Assembly: GCA_002071245.1 (NCBI GenBank)
Contig: MWEV01000156.1
Span: 1 to 5,253, forward strand
Source of the DNA: Deltaproteobacteria bacterium ADurb.Bin026
GTDB lineage: Bacteria > Desulfobacterota > Syntrophorhabdia > Syntrophorhabdales > Syntrophorhabdaceae
Length of the DNA stretch: 5,253 nt
Direction: 5' to 3'
Shown here: one piece after another, positions 1 through 5,253 of the stretch
How the letters are laid out: each line of letters starts with the position of its first letter
Numbering within the stretch: the first letter of the stretch is position 1
The notes under the pieces: generated by a model
The model's database searches: none
What the model was told of the DNA's origin: nothing
Seen by the model: only the letters and a program-made list of their open reading frames with translations
Position numbers and translations under genes: made by a program

Positions 1-1415
1 GACTCCTTCTGGGTAAAATCGAGAAAATATTTTGCCACATCCACGACGCATGTATCCTCATCCATGATAATAAGACCCCCTGAGCCCATGATCGAGCCCG
101 CAGATGCAAGGGACTCATAGTCAACGGCAAGGTCAAGAAACTCTTCGGAGAGACACCCCCCTGAAGGGCCACCTGTTTGAATCGCCTTGAAAGGCTTTTG
201 AACGCCACCGCCAATGTCGAATATAATCTCCCTGAGCGTTGTTCCAAGCTGTACCTCTATCAAACCGGTTCGACGTATTTTTCCAACCAGAGAGAATGTT
301 TTTGTACCCCTGTTTCCCTCCTTTCCGATTCTGTTGTACCAGTCTGCGCCATTCCTAAGGATGTTGGGAAGCGTTCCGAGCGTTTCAACATTATTTATGA
401 TTGTGGGACAGCCAAACAAACCAGATATTGCTGGAAACGGTGGTCTGGAACGTGGCGCACCTCTTTTCCCCTCTATAGATGCAATCAGCGCTGTTTCTTC
501 GCCACACACAAACGCACCGGCTCCCTCCTTTATTGAGACATCAAAGCTGAATCTCGAGCCAAGAATATTCTTTCCGAGAAGTCCGTATTCCTTCATCTGG
601 TTTATTGCCTTTTTCAGCCTCTCTATTGCAAGCGGGTATTCCGCCCTGATATAAATAATGCCCTTGCTTGCCCCAATAGCATATCCGGCAATCATCATGC
701 CTTCGAGCACCGCATGTGCATCGGACTCAATGAGAGACCTGTTCATGAATGCACCAGGATCCCCTTCATCGGCATTGCATATCAGGTATTTCTGTTCTCC
801 TGGTGTATTTCTGCACACAGTCCATTTTTTGAAGGTCGGAAACCCTGCGCCCCCTCTTCCACGTATTCCCGATTGACGCACAACACCGATAACGTCCTCC
901 GGTGATGTCTGAAGCGCATTCATCAGCCCCTGATAACCATCCTTCGCAAGGTAGTGGTCAATATCCTCCGGGTCTATAAGACCACAATTTCTGAGTACTA
1001 TCCTCATCTGCGGCTTCAGCATGGGGAGTTCAAAAAATGGCGGTATATCCATGAAGGTGTCGTTGCTGAAATTGCCTATTGCAGCCTTAGAAAACGGTGT
1101 ACCCTCAATGAGGTGAGATTTCAGTATTTTTGAAAGCAGACCGATATTCACGTTTGAATAACTTATTCTCGGCTGCCCGGGCATCTTAATATCAACAAGG
1201 GGCTCAAGATAACATGGGCCTATACACCCGACCTGAATCAGCCTCGCCGATACATTATTCTCCTGAATGAACCTATCGGTTTCGGTTATCAGTTCAAGCG
1301 CCCCGGCTGCCCTTCCGCAGGATGCAGCTCCGACATATATGATGGGCTCTTTATTGTCCTCTATCTTTTCCCATTTCCTTTTTGCCTCTGATATTTTCTT
1401 TTTTAATTTATTCAT
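1..1415 (-). CDS. nuoF: NuoF-like NADH-binding flavoprotein subunit with N-terminal [2Fe-2S] domain (3' end outside window)
   Basis: Reading leftward from ATG at 1415, the frame stays open for 471 codons to the window edge. The protein is the FMN- and NADH-binding subunit of a complex I-like or soluble NAD(P)H oxidoreductase, passing electrons from NADH via FMN to iron-sulfur clusters. Residues 1-24 are Lys-rich. Residues 25-75 form a thioredoxin-like [2Fe-2S] domain with C33 (SCGRAAGA), C64 and C68 (GCIGPC), the three-Cys form seen in HndB-like proteins. The NuoF core follows: GRGGAGFPT (186-194), CNADEGDPGAFMNR (213-226), GAGAFVCGEETALI (298-311), INNVETL (340-346), then an SLBB-like segment from about 372. 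The window ends after DFTQKE(S), just before the expected CGxCxxCR [4Fe-4S] motif. It overlaps nuoE by 8 bases, so translational coupling is likely; the nearest GGAG lies 13 bases upstream, and an in-frame stop at 1424-1422 rules out a longer start. The N-terminal fusion favours a hydrogenase or formate dehydrogenase diaphorase (HydB/HndC/FdsB type) over standard complex I (inference). Confidence 0.93.
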   Translation of the reverse strand, partial: MNKLKKKISEAKRKWEKIEDNKEPIIYVGAASCGRAAGALELITETDRFIQENNVSARLIQVGCIGPCYLEPLVDIKMPGQPRISYSNVNIGLLSKILKSHLIEGTPFSKAAIGNFSNDTFMDIPPFFELPMLKPQMRIVLRNCGLIDPEDIDHYLAKDGYQGLMNALQTSPEDVIGVVRQSGIRGRGGAGFPTFKKWTVCRNTPGEQKYLICNADEGDPGAFMNRSLIESDAHAVLEGMMIAGYAIGASKGIIYIRAEYPLAIERLKKAINQMKEYGLLGKNILGSRFSFDVSIKEGAGAFVCGEETALIASIEGKRGAPRSRPPFPAISGLFGCPTIINNVETLGTLPNILRNGADWYNRIGKEGNRGTKTFSLVGKIRRTGLIEVQLGTTLREIIFDIGGGVQKPFKAIQTGGPSGGCLSEEFLDLAVDYESLASAGSIMGSGGLIIMDEDTCVVDVAKYFLDFTQKE

Positions 1416-1857
1416 ATTGTTTTAATAGCTCCGATAATTTGTTTACGGTCATTCTGCTATAGATATCCGCATCAATCTGTACAACAGGAGATAATGCACA
1501 ACATCCGAGACAGGCGACACGTTCCAAATCAAAACGTTTGTCCGGGGTTGTTTCCCCACATCTTATGCCCAATTCACGCTCCAGCATTTCAAGCAAAGTA
1601 GCCCCTCCTCTCACATGACAGGCAGTTCCAAGGCATACCTTGATTGAATGACGTCCTGGGGTTGTAAAGCGAAATTGTGCATAAAACGAGGAAACGCCAA
1701 AGATCTGGTTCTCAGATATACGGAGGTATCTGGATATATGTCTTACGGATTCAGGGGCAATATATCCAAATTCCTTCTGTACATCCTGAAGAATAGGTAT
1801 GAGTTGATCCGGTCTTCGCTGATACTTCTCAAAAATACCTTCAATAGCCACGGGCAT
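1408..1857 (-). CDS. nuoE: NuoE-like [2Fe-2S] subunit of NADH oxidoreductase
   Basis: This 149-residue protein is the thioredoxin-fold [2Fe-2S] partner of NuoF (24-kDa subunit family; equivalents are HndA, HydC, HoxE and FdsG). Residues 1-60 hold the helical N-terminal part, with the family-typical stretch LIPILQDVQKEFGYIAPE and then the FGVSSFYAQF segment. The cluster ligands are all present: C75 and C80 (CLGTACHVRGG), then C116 and C120 (ACLGCC), which gives the family spacing C-x4-C and C-x3-C. Length is close to the usual 150-170. The ATG at 1857 is supported by AGGGGG five bases upstream. It is the first gene of a leftward operon; its stop overlaps the start of the nuoF-like gene, so the two subunits are probably made together. 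Which complex they serve cannot be decided here. Confidence 0.94.
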   Translation of the reverse strand: MPVAIEGIFEKYQRRPDQLIPILQDVQKEFGYIAPESVRHISRYLRISENQIFGVSSFYAQFRFTTPGRHSIKVCLGTACHVRGGATLLEMLERELGIRCGETTPDKRFDLERVACLGCCALSPVVQIDADIYSRMTVNKLSELLKQYE

Positions 1858-1862
1858 AAAAA

Positions 1863-1868
1863 CCCCCT
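1863..1868 (-). promoter_or_regulatory. Ribosome binding site of the nuoE-like gene
   Basis: On the minus strand AGGGGG lies five bases before the ATG at 1857. It fixes the start of the NuoE-like protein at MPVAIEG. Confidence 0.7.
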
Positions 1869-1986
1869 AACATTACGCTGATTGCGCATATTTTTCCTAC
1901 AAAACCCGACCATTTTTAGAGAAGTTGAAGTGAATCTTTAAATGGACATTTCATCCTCGCTTCTCCCATAATCCCCTTGTAAACAA

Positions 1987-2015
1987 TTTTTAGGCAAAGG
2001 AAAATATTTTGTCAA
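1987..2015 (-). promoter_or_regulatory. Candidate promoter of the nuoEF-like operon
   Basis: Read on the minus strand, a perfect TTGACA -35 box (2015-2010) is followed after 17 bases by TAAAAA (1992-1987), a 4/6 match to TATAAT. Transcription would begin near 1980, leaving a leader of about 120 bases before the nuoE-like ATG. The -35 box is strong and the -10 box weak, which suggests a promoter that may need an activator. It mirrors the promoter on the other strand. Confidence 0.5.
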
Positions 2016-2035
2016 GCACAATTTACAAAAAAGCA

Positions 2036-2063
2036 TTGACAATCTGATGATAAAGTTTAAAAA
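2036..2063 (+). promoter_or_regulatory. Candidate promoter of the MFS transporter gene
   Basis: A perfect TTGACA (2036-2041) is followed after 16 bases by TAAAAA (2058-2063), a 4/6 match to TATAAT. Transcription would start near 2070, so the mRNA leader would be only about 15 bases and would begin just before the Shine-Dalgarno site. The arrangement is the mirror image of the leftward promoter, with the two -35 boxes 20 bases apart. Confidence 0.45.
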
Positions 2064-2074
2064 TTGGAAAAAAA

Positions 2075-2080
2075 GGGAGG
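2075..2080 (+). promoter_or_regulatory. Ribosome binding site fixing the MFS start
   Basis: GGGAGG lies four bases before ATG 2085. An in-frame TTG at 2064 would add seven residues, but it lies upstream of this site and inside the putative -10 region, so ATG 2085 is preferred. Confidence 0.75.
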
Positions 2081-2084
2081 GCAT

Positions 2085-3302
2085 ATGAAAAGACTTCATT
2101 ACGCATGGGTTATTGCATTTACAGGCACACTTGTCACAATACTCGCACATGGCTTCGGCAGAATGTCTTATTCCGTTATTCTGCCATCCATGAAGGACGG
2201 CCTTGCCCTGAGCTACACACAGTTGGGTTCCATTGCAACAGGCAATTTCATAGGTTATCTCTTCCTCGCCATTGTAGGCGGGTTTCTTGCAGCCCGATTC
2301 GGGATCAGGAGGGTTGTCTTTATATCCCTGCTTGTGATAGGGGTAAGCCTTTTTCTCACAGGCTTCTCGGATTCTTTCATATTTGCATTTTTCATGAGGC
2401 TCATCGCAGGTGCAGGCAACGGAGGCAGTTATGTCCCCATCATGGCCATGCCTGCCGCCTGGTTTGTCATGAAAAAAAGAGGGCTCGCAACTGGCATAGT
2501 ATCCGGCGGTATAGGAACCGGCCTTTTCTTCTCAGGCATTGTCCTTCCGCCTGTCATAACGGCATTCGGCAAGGAGGGTTGGAGGTATGCATGGTTTTTG
2601 CTCGGTATTGCAGTTTTTATTCTTGCGTTTGTCTGCTATGCGTTTCTGAGGAACAATCCTAAAGAAAAGGGGTTGTCGATGTACGGTGGAGAAGAAGAAC
2701 AAAAAGGCTGGCCAAAGGTCACACTGTTTTCCGCATTCAAGGATGTCGTGGTAGAGCCAGAGATATGGAAACTTGGTTTCGTATATTTCATGTATGGATT
2801 TTCGTATATCATCTACCTGACATTCTTTGTCGCATACCTCACGAAAGAGATGGGTGTACCATCTGTATCTGCAGGAAGGATATTTGCCGTGCTCGGCGTC
2901 TTTAGCATCTTCTGTGGTGTCATTTACGGATGGATTTCTGATGTGCTCGGTAGGCGTTACGGCTCCATGATTGCTTATCTGACGCTTGCACTTTCATACG
3001 TTATTTTTGCATTTTGGAAAGATACCACAGGTTTTTATCTTTCTGCTGTGGTATTTGGCATAGCCGCCTTTTCGATTCCTACAATCATGGCAGCGGCATC
3101 AGGTGACGCCGTAGGAGGCAGACTCGCACCGGCAGGACTCGGTTTTATCACACTGTTTTTCGGAATCGGTCAGGCACTCGGACCTGCAATAGGTGGATAC
3201 ATAAAGGATGCAACAGGCACATTCACAAATGCGTTTTTGCTGTCTGCAATTGTGTCGTTCGCAGGTGCATTGGGCTCTCTGATCCTGAAAAAAAGGACAT
3301 AA
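2085..3302 (+). CDS. MFS transporter, YbfB/YjiJ-like
   Basis: This 405-residue inner-membrane protein has the length and roughly twelve hydrophobic segments of a major facilitator superfamily carrier. Helix 1 covers about residues 7-22 and ends in GFGRMSYSVILPSM (23-36), a signature resembling the YbfB/YjiJ group. The loop between helices 2 and 3 carries the MFS motif A variant GGFLAARFGIRR (65-76). A polar stretch at 189-220 (NNPKEKG, GEEEQKGW) is the central cytoplasmic loop. The second half repeats the motif as GWISDVLGRR (282-291) and ends with FGIGQALGPAIGGYIKDATG (359-378), typical of the family's helix 11 region. The substrate cannot be read from sequence; organic anion or small-metabolite transport driven by the proton gradient is the family expectation. 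It is divergent from the nuoEF-like operon and shares its control region, so co-regulation is possible but unproven. No hairpin terminator is visible after the stop. Confidence 0.92.
   Translation: MKRLHYAWVIAFTGTLVTILAHGFGRMSYSVILPSMKDGLALSYTQLGSIATGNFIGYLFLAIVGGFLAARFGIRRVVFISLLVIGVSLFLTGFSDSFIFAFFMRLIAGAGNGGSYVPIMAMPAAWFVMKKRGLATGIVSGGIGTGLFFSGIVLPPVITAFGKEGWRYAWFLLGIAVFILAFVCYAFLRNNPKEKGLSMYGGEEEQKGWPKVTLFSAFKDVVVEPEIWKLGFVYFMYGFSYIIYLTFFVAYLTKEMGVPSVSAGRIFAVLGVFSIFCGVIYGWISDVLGRRYGSMIAYLTLALSYVIFAFWKDTTGFYLSAVVFGIAAFSIPTIMAAASGDAVGGRLAPAGLGFITLFFGIGQALGPAIGGYIKDATGTFTNAFLLSAIVSFAGALGSLILKKRT
3022..3054 (+). repeat. Inverted repeat inside the MFS gene
   Basis: ATACCACAG (3022-3030) pairs perfectly with CTGTGGTAT (3046-3054) around a 15-base loop. 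It lies in the coding region near codons 313-324. A G-T pair can extend it by one. It has no U-tract after it, so it is not an intrinsic terminator; it may be coincidental. Confidence 0.55.
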
Positions 3303-3329
3303 CCTTCAACCATTACCCACTTCATGCGA

Positions 3330-3359
3330 TTGACATCTGGTGTATAATGAAATTATACT
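3330..3359 (+). promoter_or_regulatory. Sigma70-type promoter of the DUF948 / YtxH / AI-2E operon
   Basis: A perfect TTGACA (3330-3335) is followed after 18 bases by TATACT (3354-3359), a 5/6 match. Transcription would begin near 3366, giving a leader of about 70 bases before the ATG at 3439. It lies 27 bases after the stop of the MFS gene. Because no terminator separates them, some read-through from the MFS gene is also possible. Confidence 0.65.
3342..3358. promoter_or_regulatory. 17-bp palindrome overlapping the promoter, candidate operator
   Basis: GTATAAT-GAA-ATTATAC is a perfect 7-bp inverted repeat with a 3-base centre. It covers the end of the promoter spacer and most of the -10 box, where a dimeric repressor would block RNA polymerase. 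The AT-rich arms also resemble -10 boxes, so part of the symmetry could be incidental. No candidate regulator is encoded in the window. Confidence 0.45.
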
Positions 3360-3387
3360 CCACAACATCGTTTTATAATGCTATAAT
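3359..3387 (+). promoter_or_regulatory. Possible second, downstream promoter
   Basis: TCCACA (3359-3364, 4/6 match to TTGACA) is followed after 17 bases by a perfect TATAAT (3382-3387). A further TATAAT lies at 3374-3379. This AT-rich stretch could hold a tandem promoter for the same operon, with a leader of about 45 bases. Confidence 0.3.
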
Positions 3388-3438
3388 AAACATTATGGTA
3401 GACCATGCGATGAGGATAAATCAAGAAGGGGAGGCATT

Positions 3439-3822
3439 ATGTACAATGTGTTTCTTGGTATTATCGCCATATCGGCTCTTGTCCTGACATGTGCCCTGTT
3501 ATACATCCTTTTCGAATTGAAGGATACGATGAGGTCATTGAAAGACTTTATTATGAAAACAGACGCATCATTGCAGCCAACCCTTGAAGAACTCGATAGA
3601 ACACTAAAGAGTGTGCGGCATATTACAGACAATATCGGTATCTTAATGGATGATGTGAAGACCCTGTCGGGCTCCATTAAAGAGGTGGGGCAGAACGTAC
3701 AACAGGTAAGCAGGTCTATAAAAGATGTATCAAAAGCATGTACCCTCAACGTGTCAGGTTGGAAGGCAGGCATTAAGGCTGCCTCATCTGTATTGGCAAA
3801 AGGTTTTTTTACAAAAAGATGA
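3439..3822 (+). CDS. DUF948-type membrane-anchored coiled-coil protein
   Basis: This 127-residue protein has one N-terminal hydrophobic segment (about residues 4-26, FLGIIAISALVLTCALLYIL), followed by a long polar amphipathic region with heptad-like spacing (about 27-100, with LEELDRTLKSVRHITDNIG and VGQNVQQVSRSIKDVS). This is the layout of the DUF948 family (PF06103), in which a membrane anchor carries a coiled-coil tail; members are often annotated as general-stress or YtxG-like proteins. Its biochemical role is unknown. The ATG at 3439 has GGGGAGG four bases upstream. The single Cys in the tail (SKACTLN) has no evident role. It is directly followed by a YtxH-type gene, a pairing also known from the ytxGH genes of Bacillus, which supports both calls. 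Confidence 0.82.
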   Translation: MYNVFLGIIAISALVLTCALLYILFELKDTMRSLKDFIMKTDASLQPTLEELDRTLKSVRHITDNIGILMDDVKTLSGSIKEVGQNVQQVSRSIKDVSKACTLNVSGWKAGIKAASSVLAKGFFTKR

Positions 3823-3834
3823 TATTTAATAAAG

Positions 3835-3840
3835 AGGAGG
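3835..3840 (+). promoter_or_regulatory. Ribosome binding site fixing the YtxH start
   Basis: AGGAGG lies five bases before ATG 3846. An earlier in-frame ATG at 3819 overlaps the DUF948 stop as ATGA, but nothing resembling a Shine-Dalgarno site precedes it, and the resulting extra residues (MIFNKEEVI) are simply the translation of this site. Confidence 0.8.
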
Positions 3841-3845
3841 TAATC

Positions 3846-4145
3846 ATGGGTCAGGAAGAAAGGGGTTTCAGCACAGGTTCAGTGCTTCTTGCATTCTTTT
3901 TAGGTGGCCTTGTCGGCGCAGGCATTGCATTGCTGACTGCGCCAAAGTCAGGGCAAGAAACAAGGGAACAGATAAAAAGACTTGCCGACGAGGCAAAACA
4001 AAAGGCAGATGTTTATATAGAAGACATAAAAGACAAGGCATCAACGATAGTTGAAAAGGGCAAAGAACTCATTGAAAAGGAAAAAGGCGTAATCTCTGCA
4101 GCAATTGATGCCGGCAAAGAGGCGTTTGAAAAAGAAAAGGCATAA
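3846..4145 (+). CDS. YtxH domain small membrane protein
   Basis: The 99-residue protein shows the YtxH pattern (PF12732): a short polar N-terminus, one Gly-rich hydrophobic segment (about residues 10-31, GSVLLAFFLGGLVGAGIALL), the hallmark LLTAPKSGQETREQI (29-43), and a highly charged Lys/Glu-rich helical tail to the end (KQKADVYIEDIKDK, GKELIEKEKG). It is probably a single-pass envelope protein with a cytoplasmic or periplasmic helical tail; the family is linked to general stress but its function is unknown. It starts 23 bases after the DUF948 stop and ends 35 bases before the inferred AI-2E start, so the three genes look co-transcribed. Confidence 0.88.
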   Translation: MGQEERGFSTGSVLLAFFLGGLVGAGIALLTAPKSGQETREQIKRLADEAKQKADVYIEDIKDKASTIVEKGKELIEKEKGVISAAIDAGKEAFEKEKA

Positions 4146-4166
4146 AACAGCTCATATAAGGATAAA

Positions 4167-4173
4167 AAGGGGG
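4167..4173 (+). promoter_or_regulatory. Ribosome binding site of the AI-2E gene, pointing to an ATA start
   Basis: AAGGGGG ends seven bases before the ATA codon at 4181, but 34 bases before the first canonical in-frame start (GTG 4208). There is no ATG, GTG or TTG in frame between this site and 4208. Confidence 0.65.
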
Positions 4174-4180
4174 TTTCAGT

Positions 4181-5242
4181 ATAACCAAGAACAGATTTTA
4201 TTCGGTTGTGCTTTTTTTTCTTGTCCTGATCCTGGGGTATTTGACCTATCAGATACTGAATCCCTTTTTATCCTCTATTTCATGGGCTATTGTACTTTCC
4301 ATTATATTTTACCCGGTTTATGCGTTTCTTCTCAAATACATAAAGCTGCCGTCTCTTGCATCGTTTTTAACTCTTTTAATAATCGTTCTTGTCATATTCG
4401 GACCATTTTCATACCTTTCTTACCTTCTGAAACAGGAGGCTGATGCACTCATAGAATACGCAAAAGCGGGACATTTAGATACGATTGAAAAGTTGATGAT
4501 GCATCCGACCATCCGCAGGATGCTCGGATGCATATCATCGATGTTCAATATAACTATAAAAGAACTCCAGGATATAGTTTTAAAGGCTATCTCTCACGTA
4601 GGCAAAGAATCCGCTGGGATTGTCAAGACTGGGCTGGAAAACGTTGCATCAGTTATTTTCAATTTTTTATTCATGTTTCTCTCTATATTCTTCCTGCTTG
4701 AAGACGGCACAAAATTCATCAACAAACTGGGCGACTATATGCCGTTTAGTAAGAACGAGAAAGAACGGCTGATTAAACAGGTAAAAGACATCATCATATC
4801 CACAATCTATGGCGGGGTTACGGTTGCAATATTTCAAGGCACAGTCGGTGGGATAGCCTTTTATTTTCTTGGAATTCATTCCCCTGTGCTGTGGGGGATT
4901 TTCATGTTCATCACCTCCTTTGTGCCAATGCTTGGTACATTCATAGTGTGGGGACCTGCTGCTGCCTACCTCTTTTTCAACGGTTTCTATATGAAGGCGT
5001 TCATCTTGATTTTAGTCGGTGTATTTGTCATCAGCATGATAGACAACATATTGAGACCCATTATCATAAAGGGAAAAATGAAAATGCCCATACTTGCGAT
5101 CTTTTTCAGCATTCTCGGTGGGACCAAGCTGTTCGGCATGATAGGGTTCATTATGGGTCCTCTTGTACTTGCCTTGTTTATTTCTGTTGTAGAAATTTGG
5201 CGATACACAGAAGAAGAACAGACAAAGAAGGCGGAGGGATAG
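4181..5242 (+). CDS. AI-2E family membrane transporter, apparent ATA start
   Basis: The protein belongs to the AI-2E family (PF01594), polytopic inner-membrane proteins linked to autoinducer-2 export (TqsA) or Na+/H+ antiport in characterised members; the substrate here is unknown. From 4181 it has 353 residues, a typical length. The first residues, (M)TKNRFYSVVLFF, look like the usual short basic N-terminus before helix 1, followed by PFLSSISWAIVL, a conserved family stretch. A soluble loop with PTIRRMLG follows. The C-terminal half has FLFMFLSIFFLLEDG, then SFVPMLGTFIVWGPAA, DNILRPIIIKG and the closing GGTKLFGMIGFIMGPLVLALF, all family hallmarks. The charged tail is EEEQTKKAEG. The first canonical start, GTG 4208, would cut nine residues and lacks a Shine-Dalgarno site; an upstream stop at 4163-4165 limits the frame. 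The ATA could be a true rare start or a base error for ATG. It is the third gene of the DUF948 / YtxH operon. Confidence 0.85.
   Translation: MTKNRFYSVVLFFLVLILGYLTYQILNPFLSSISWAIVLSIIFYPVYAFLLKYIKLPSLASFLTLLIIVLVIFGPFSYLSYLLKQEADALIEYAKAGHLDTIEKLMMHPTIRRMLGCISSMFNITIKELQDIVLKAISHVGKESAGIVKTGLENVASVIFNFLFMFLSIFFLLEDGTKFINKLGDYMPFSKNEKERLIKQVKDIIISTIYGGVTVAIFQGTVGGIAFYFLGIHSPVLWGIFMFITSFVPMLGTFIVWGPAAAYLFFNGFYMKAFILILVGVFVISMIDNILRPIIIKGKMKMPILAIFFSILGGTKLFGMIGFIMGPLVLALFISVVEIWRYTEEEQTKKAEG
4495..4539 (+). repeat. Long imperfect hairpin inside the AI-2E gene
   Basis: GATG (4495-4498) and ATGCATCCGA (4499-4508), then CATCC (4510-4514), pair with GGATG (4518-4522), TCGGATGCAT (4524-4533) and CATC (4536-4539). 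The loop is GCA. The only defects are one C-C mismatch (4509/4523) and a two-base bulge (4534-4535), so 19 pairs form in 45 bases. It lies in the coding region for the polar loop after helix 2 and is not followed by a U-tract. Confidence 0.75.
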
Positions 5243-5243
5243 G

Positions 5244-5253
5244 TTGGCAGAAG
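5244..5253 (+). CDS. Probable start of the next gene (only first codons in window)
   Basis: TTG at 5244 follows GGAGGG (5233-5238) by five bases and opens a frame reading (M)AE up to the edge. It starts one base after the AI-2E stop codon, as in a tightly packed operon. Only three codons are visible, so nothing can be said about the product. Confidence 0.4.

Larger units (their letters stand above)
1984..2066. repeat. Two nested inverted repeats across the divergent promoter region
   Basis: CAATTTTTA (1984-1992) is the exact reverse complement of TAAAAATTG (2058-2066). Inside it TTGTCAA (2009-2015) is the exact reverse complement of TTGACAA (2036-2042). The two pairs are centred at 2025 and 2025.5, so they are practically concentric. 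The inner pair contains the two -35 boxes and the outer pair the two -10 regions. A 10-bp AT palindrome (AAAATATTTT, 2001-2010) lies between the left arms. Confidence 0.7.

Noticed and set aside
177..905. Several plus-strand open frames of 63-146 codons in this stretch
   Set aside because: They are shadows of the well-supported NuoF-like gene on the minus strand and show no family features of their own.
2064..2084. TTG start giving a 412-residue MFS protein
   Set aside because: It lies upstream of the Shine-Dalgarno site at 2075-2080 and within the putative -10 region; ATG 2085 has proper spacing.
1938..2150. Cys-rich 70-codon minus-strand frame (MCEYCDKCACKC)
   Set aside because: It crosses both promoter candidates and the MFS start, has no ribosome binding site that I can see, and its Cys pattern is the antisense of the MFS N-terminus.
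3303..3329. Intrinsic terminator after the MFS gene
   Set aside because: No GC-rich stem followed by a T-run is visible between the stop codon and the next promoter.
3343..3348. TATAAT as the -10 partner of TTGACA at 3330
   Set aside because: The spacing would be only seven bases; TATACT at 3354 gives a normal 18-base spacer.
3393..3773. 126-codon minus-strand frame opposite the DUF948 gene
   Set aside because: It is antisense to a well-supported gene with a good ribosome binding site and resembles no family I recognise.
3819..3845. ATG 3819 overlapping the DUF948 stop as an alternative YtxH start
   Set aside because: No ribosome binding site precedes it, while AGGAGG sits correctly before ATG 3846, which also gives the usual YtxH N-terminus.

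Overview
The window comes from a bacterial genome of moderate GC content with compact gene spacing and strong Shine-Dalgarno sites. A NuoE/NuoF-type NADH-oxidising module suggests an anaerobic or facultative lifestyle. The protein style (HndB-like [2Fe-2S] domain fused to a NuoF core, a YbfB/YjiJ-type MFS carrier, a DUF948 / YtxH / AI-2E cluster) would fit Nitrospirota or Desulfobacterota. That assignment is an impression from protein sequence, not a demonstrated placement.

Left part (1-1857, minus strand): two overlapping genes, a complete NuoE-like [2Fe-2S] subunit and a NuoF-like FMN/NADH-binding subunit. The second gene runs off the left edge just before its expected C-terminal [4Fe-4S] cysteine motif. 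Together they form the NADH-oxidising unit of a larger complex such as an NAD(P)-linked hydrogenase, formate dehydrogenase or bifurcating enzyme. The catalytic partner would lie further left, outside the window.

Middle (1858-2084): a 227-bp divergent intergenic region with two back-to-back promoter candidates. Both the -35 boxes and the -10 regions are mirror images about a centre near position 2025. To the right lies a complete 405-residue MFS transporter (2085-3302) with no recognisable terminator after it.

Right part (3303-5253, plus strand): a good sigma70-type promoter overlapped by a 17-bp palindrome precedes a tight three-gene run. The genes encode a DUF948-type membrane-anchored coiled-coil protein, a YtxH-type small membrane protein and an AI-2E family (PF01594) membrane protein. 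The last of these appears to start at a non-canonical ATA codon. A further gene probably begins at 5244 and leaves the window. DUF948 and YtxH proteins are typical small envelope or general-stress proteins, so this looks like an envelope-related operon.

I see no RNA gene, CRISPR array, insertion sequence or convincing new defence or mobile system. The most notable points are the symmetric divergent promoter, the apparent ATA start, the palindrome at the right-hand promoter, and a long hairpin inside the AI-2E gene.
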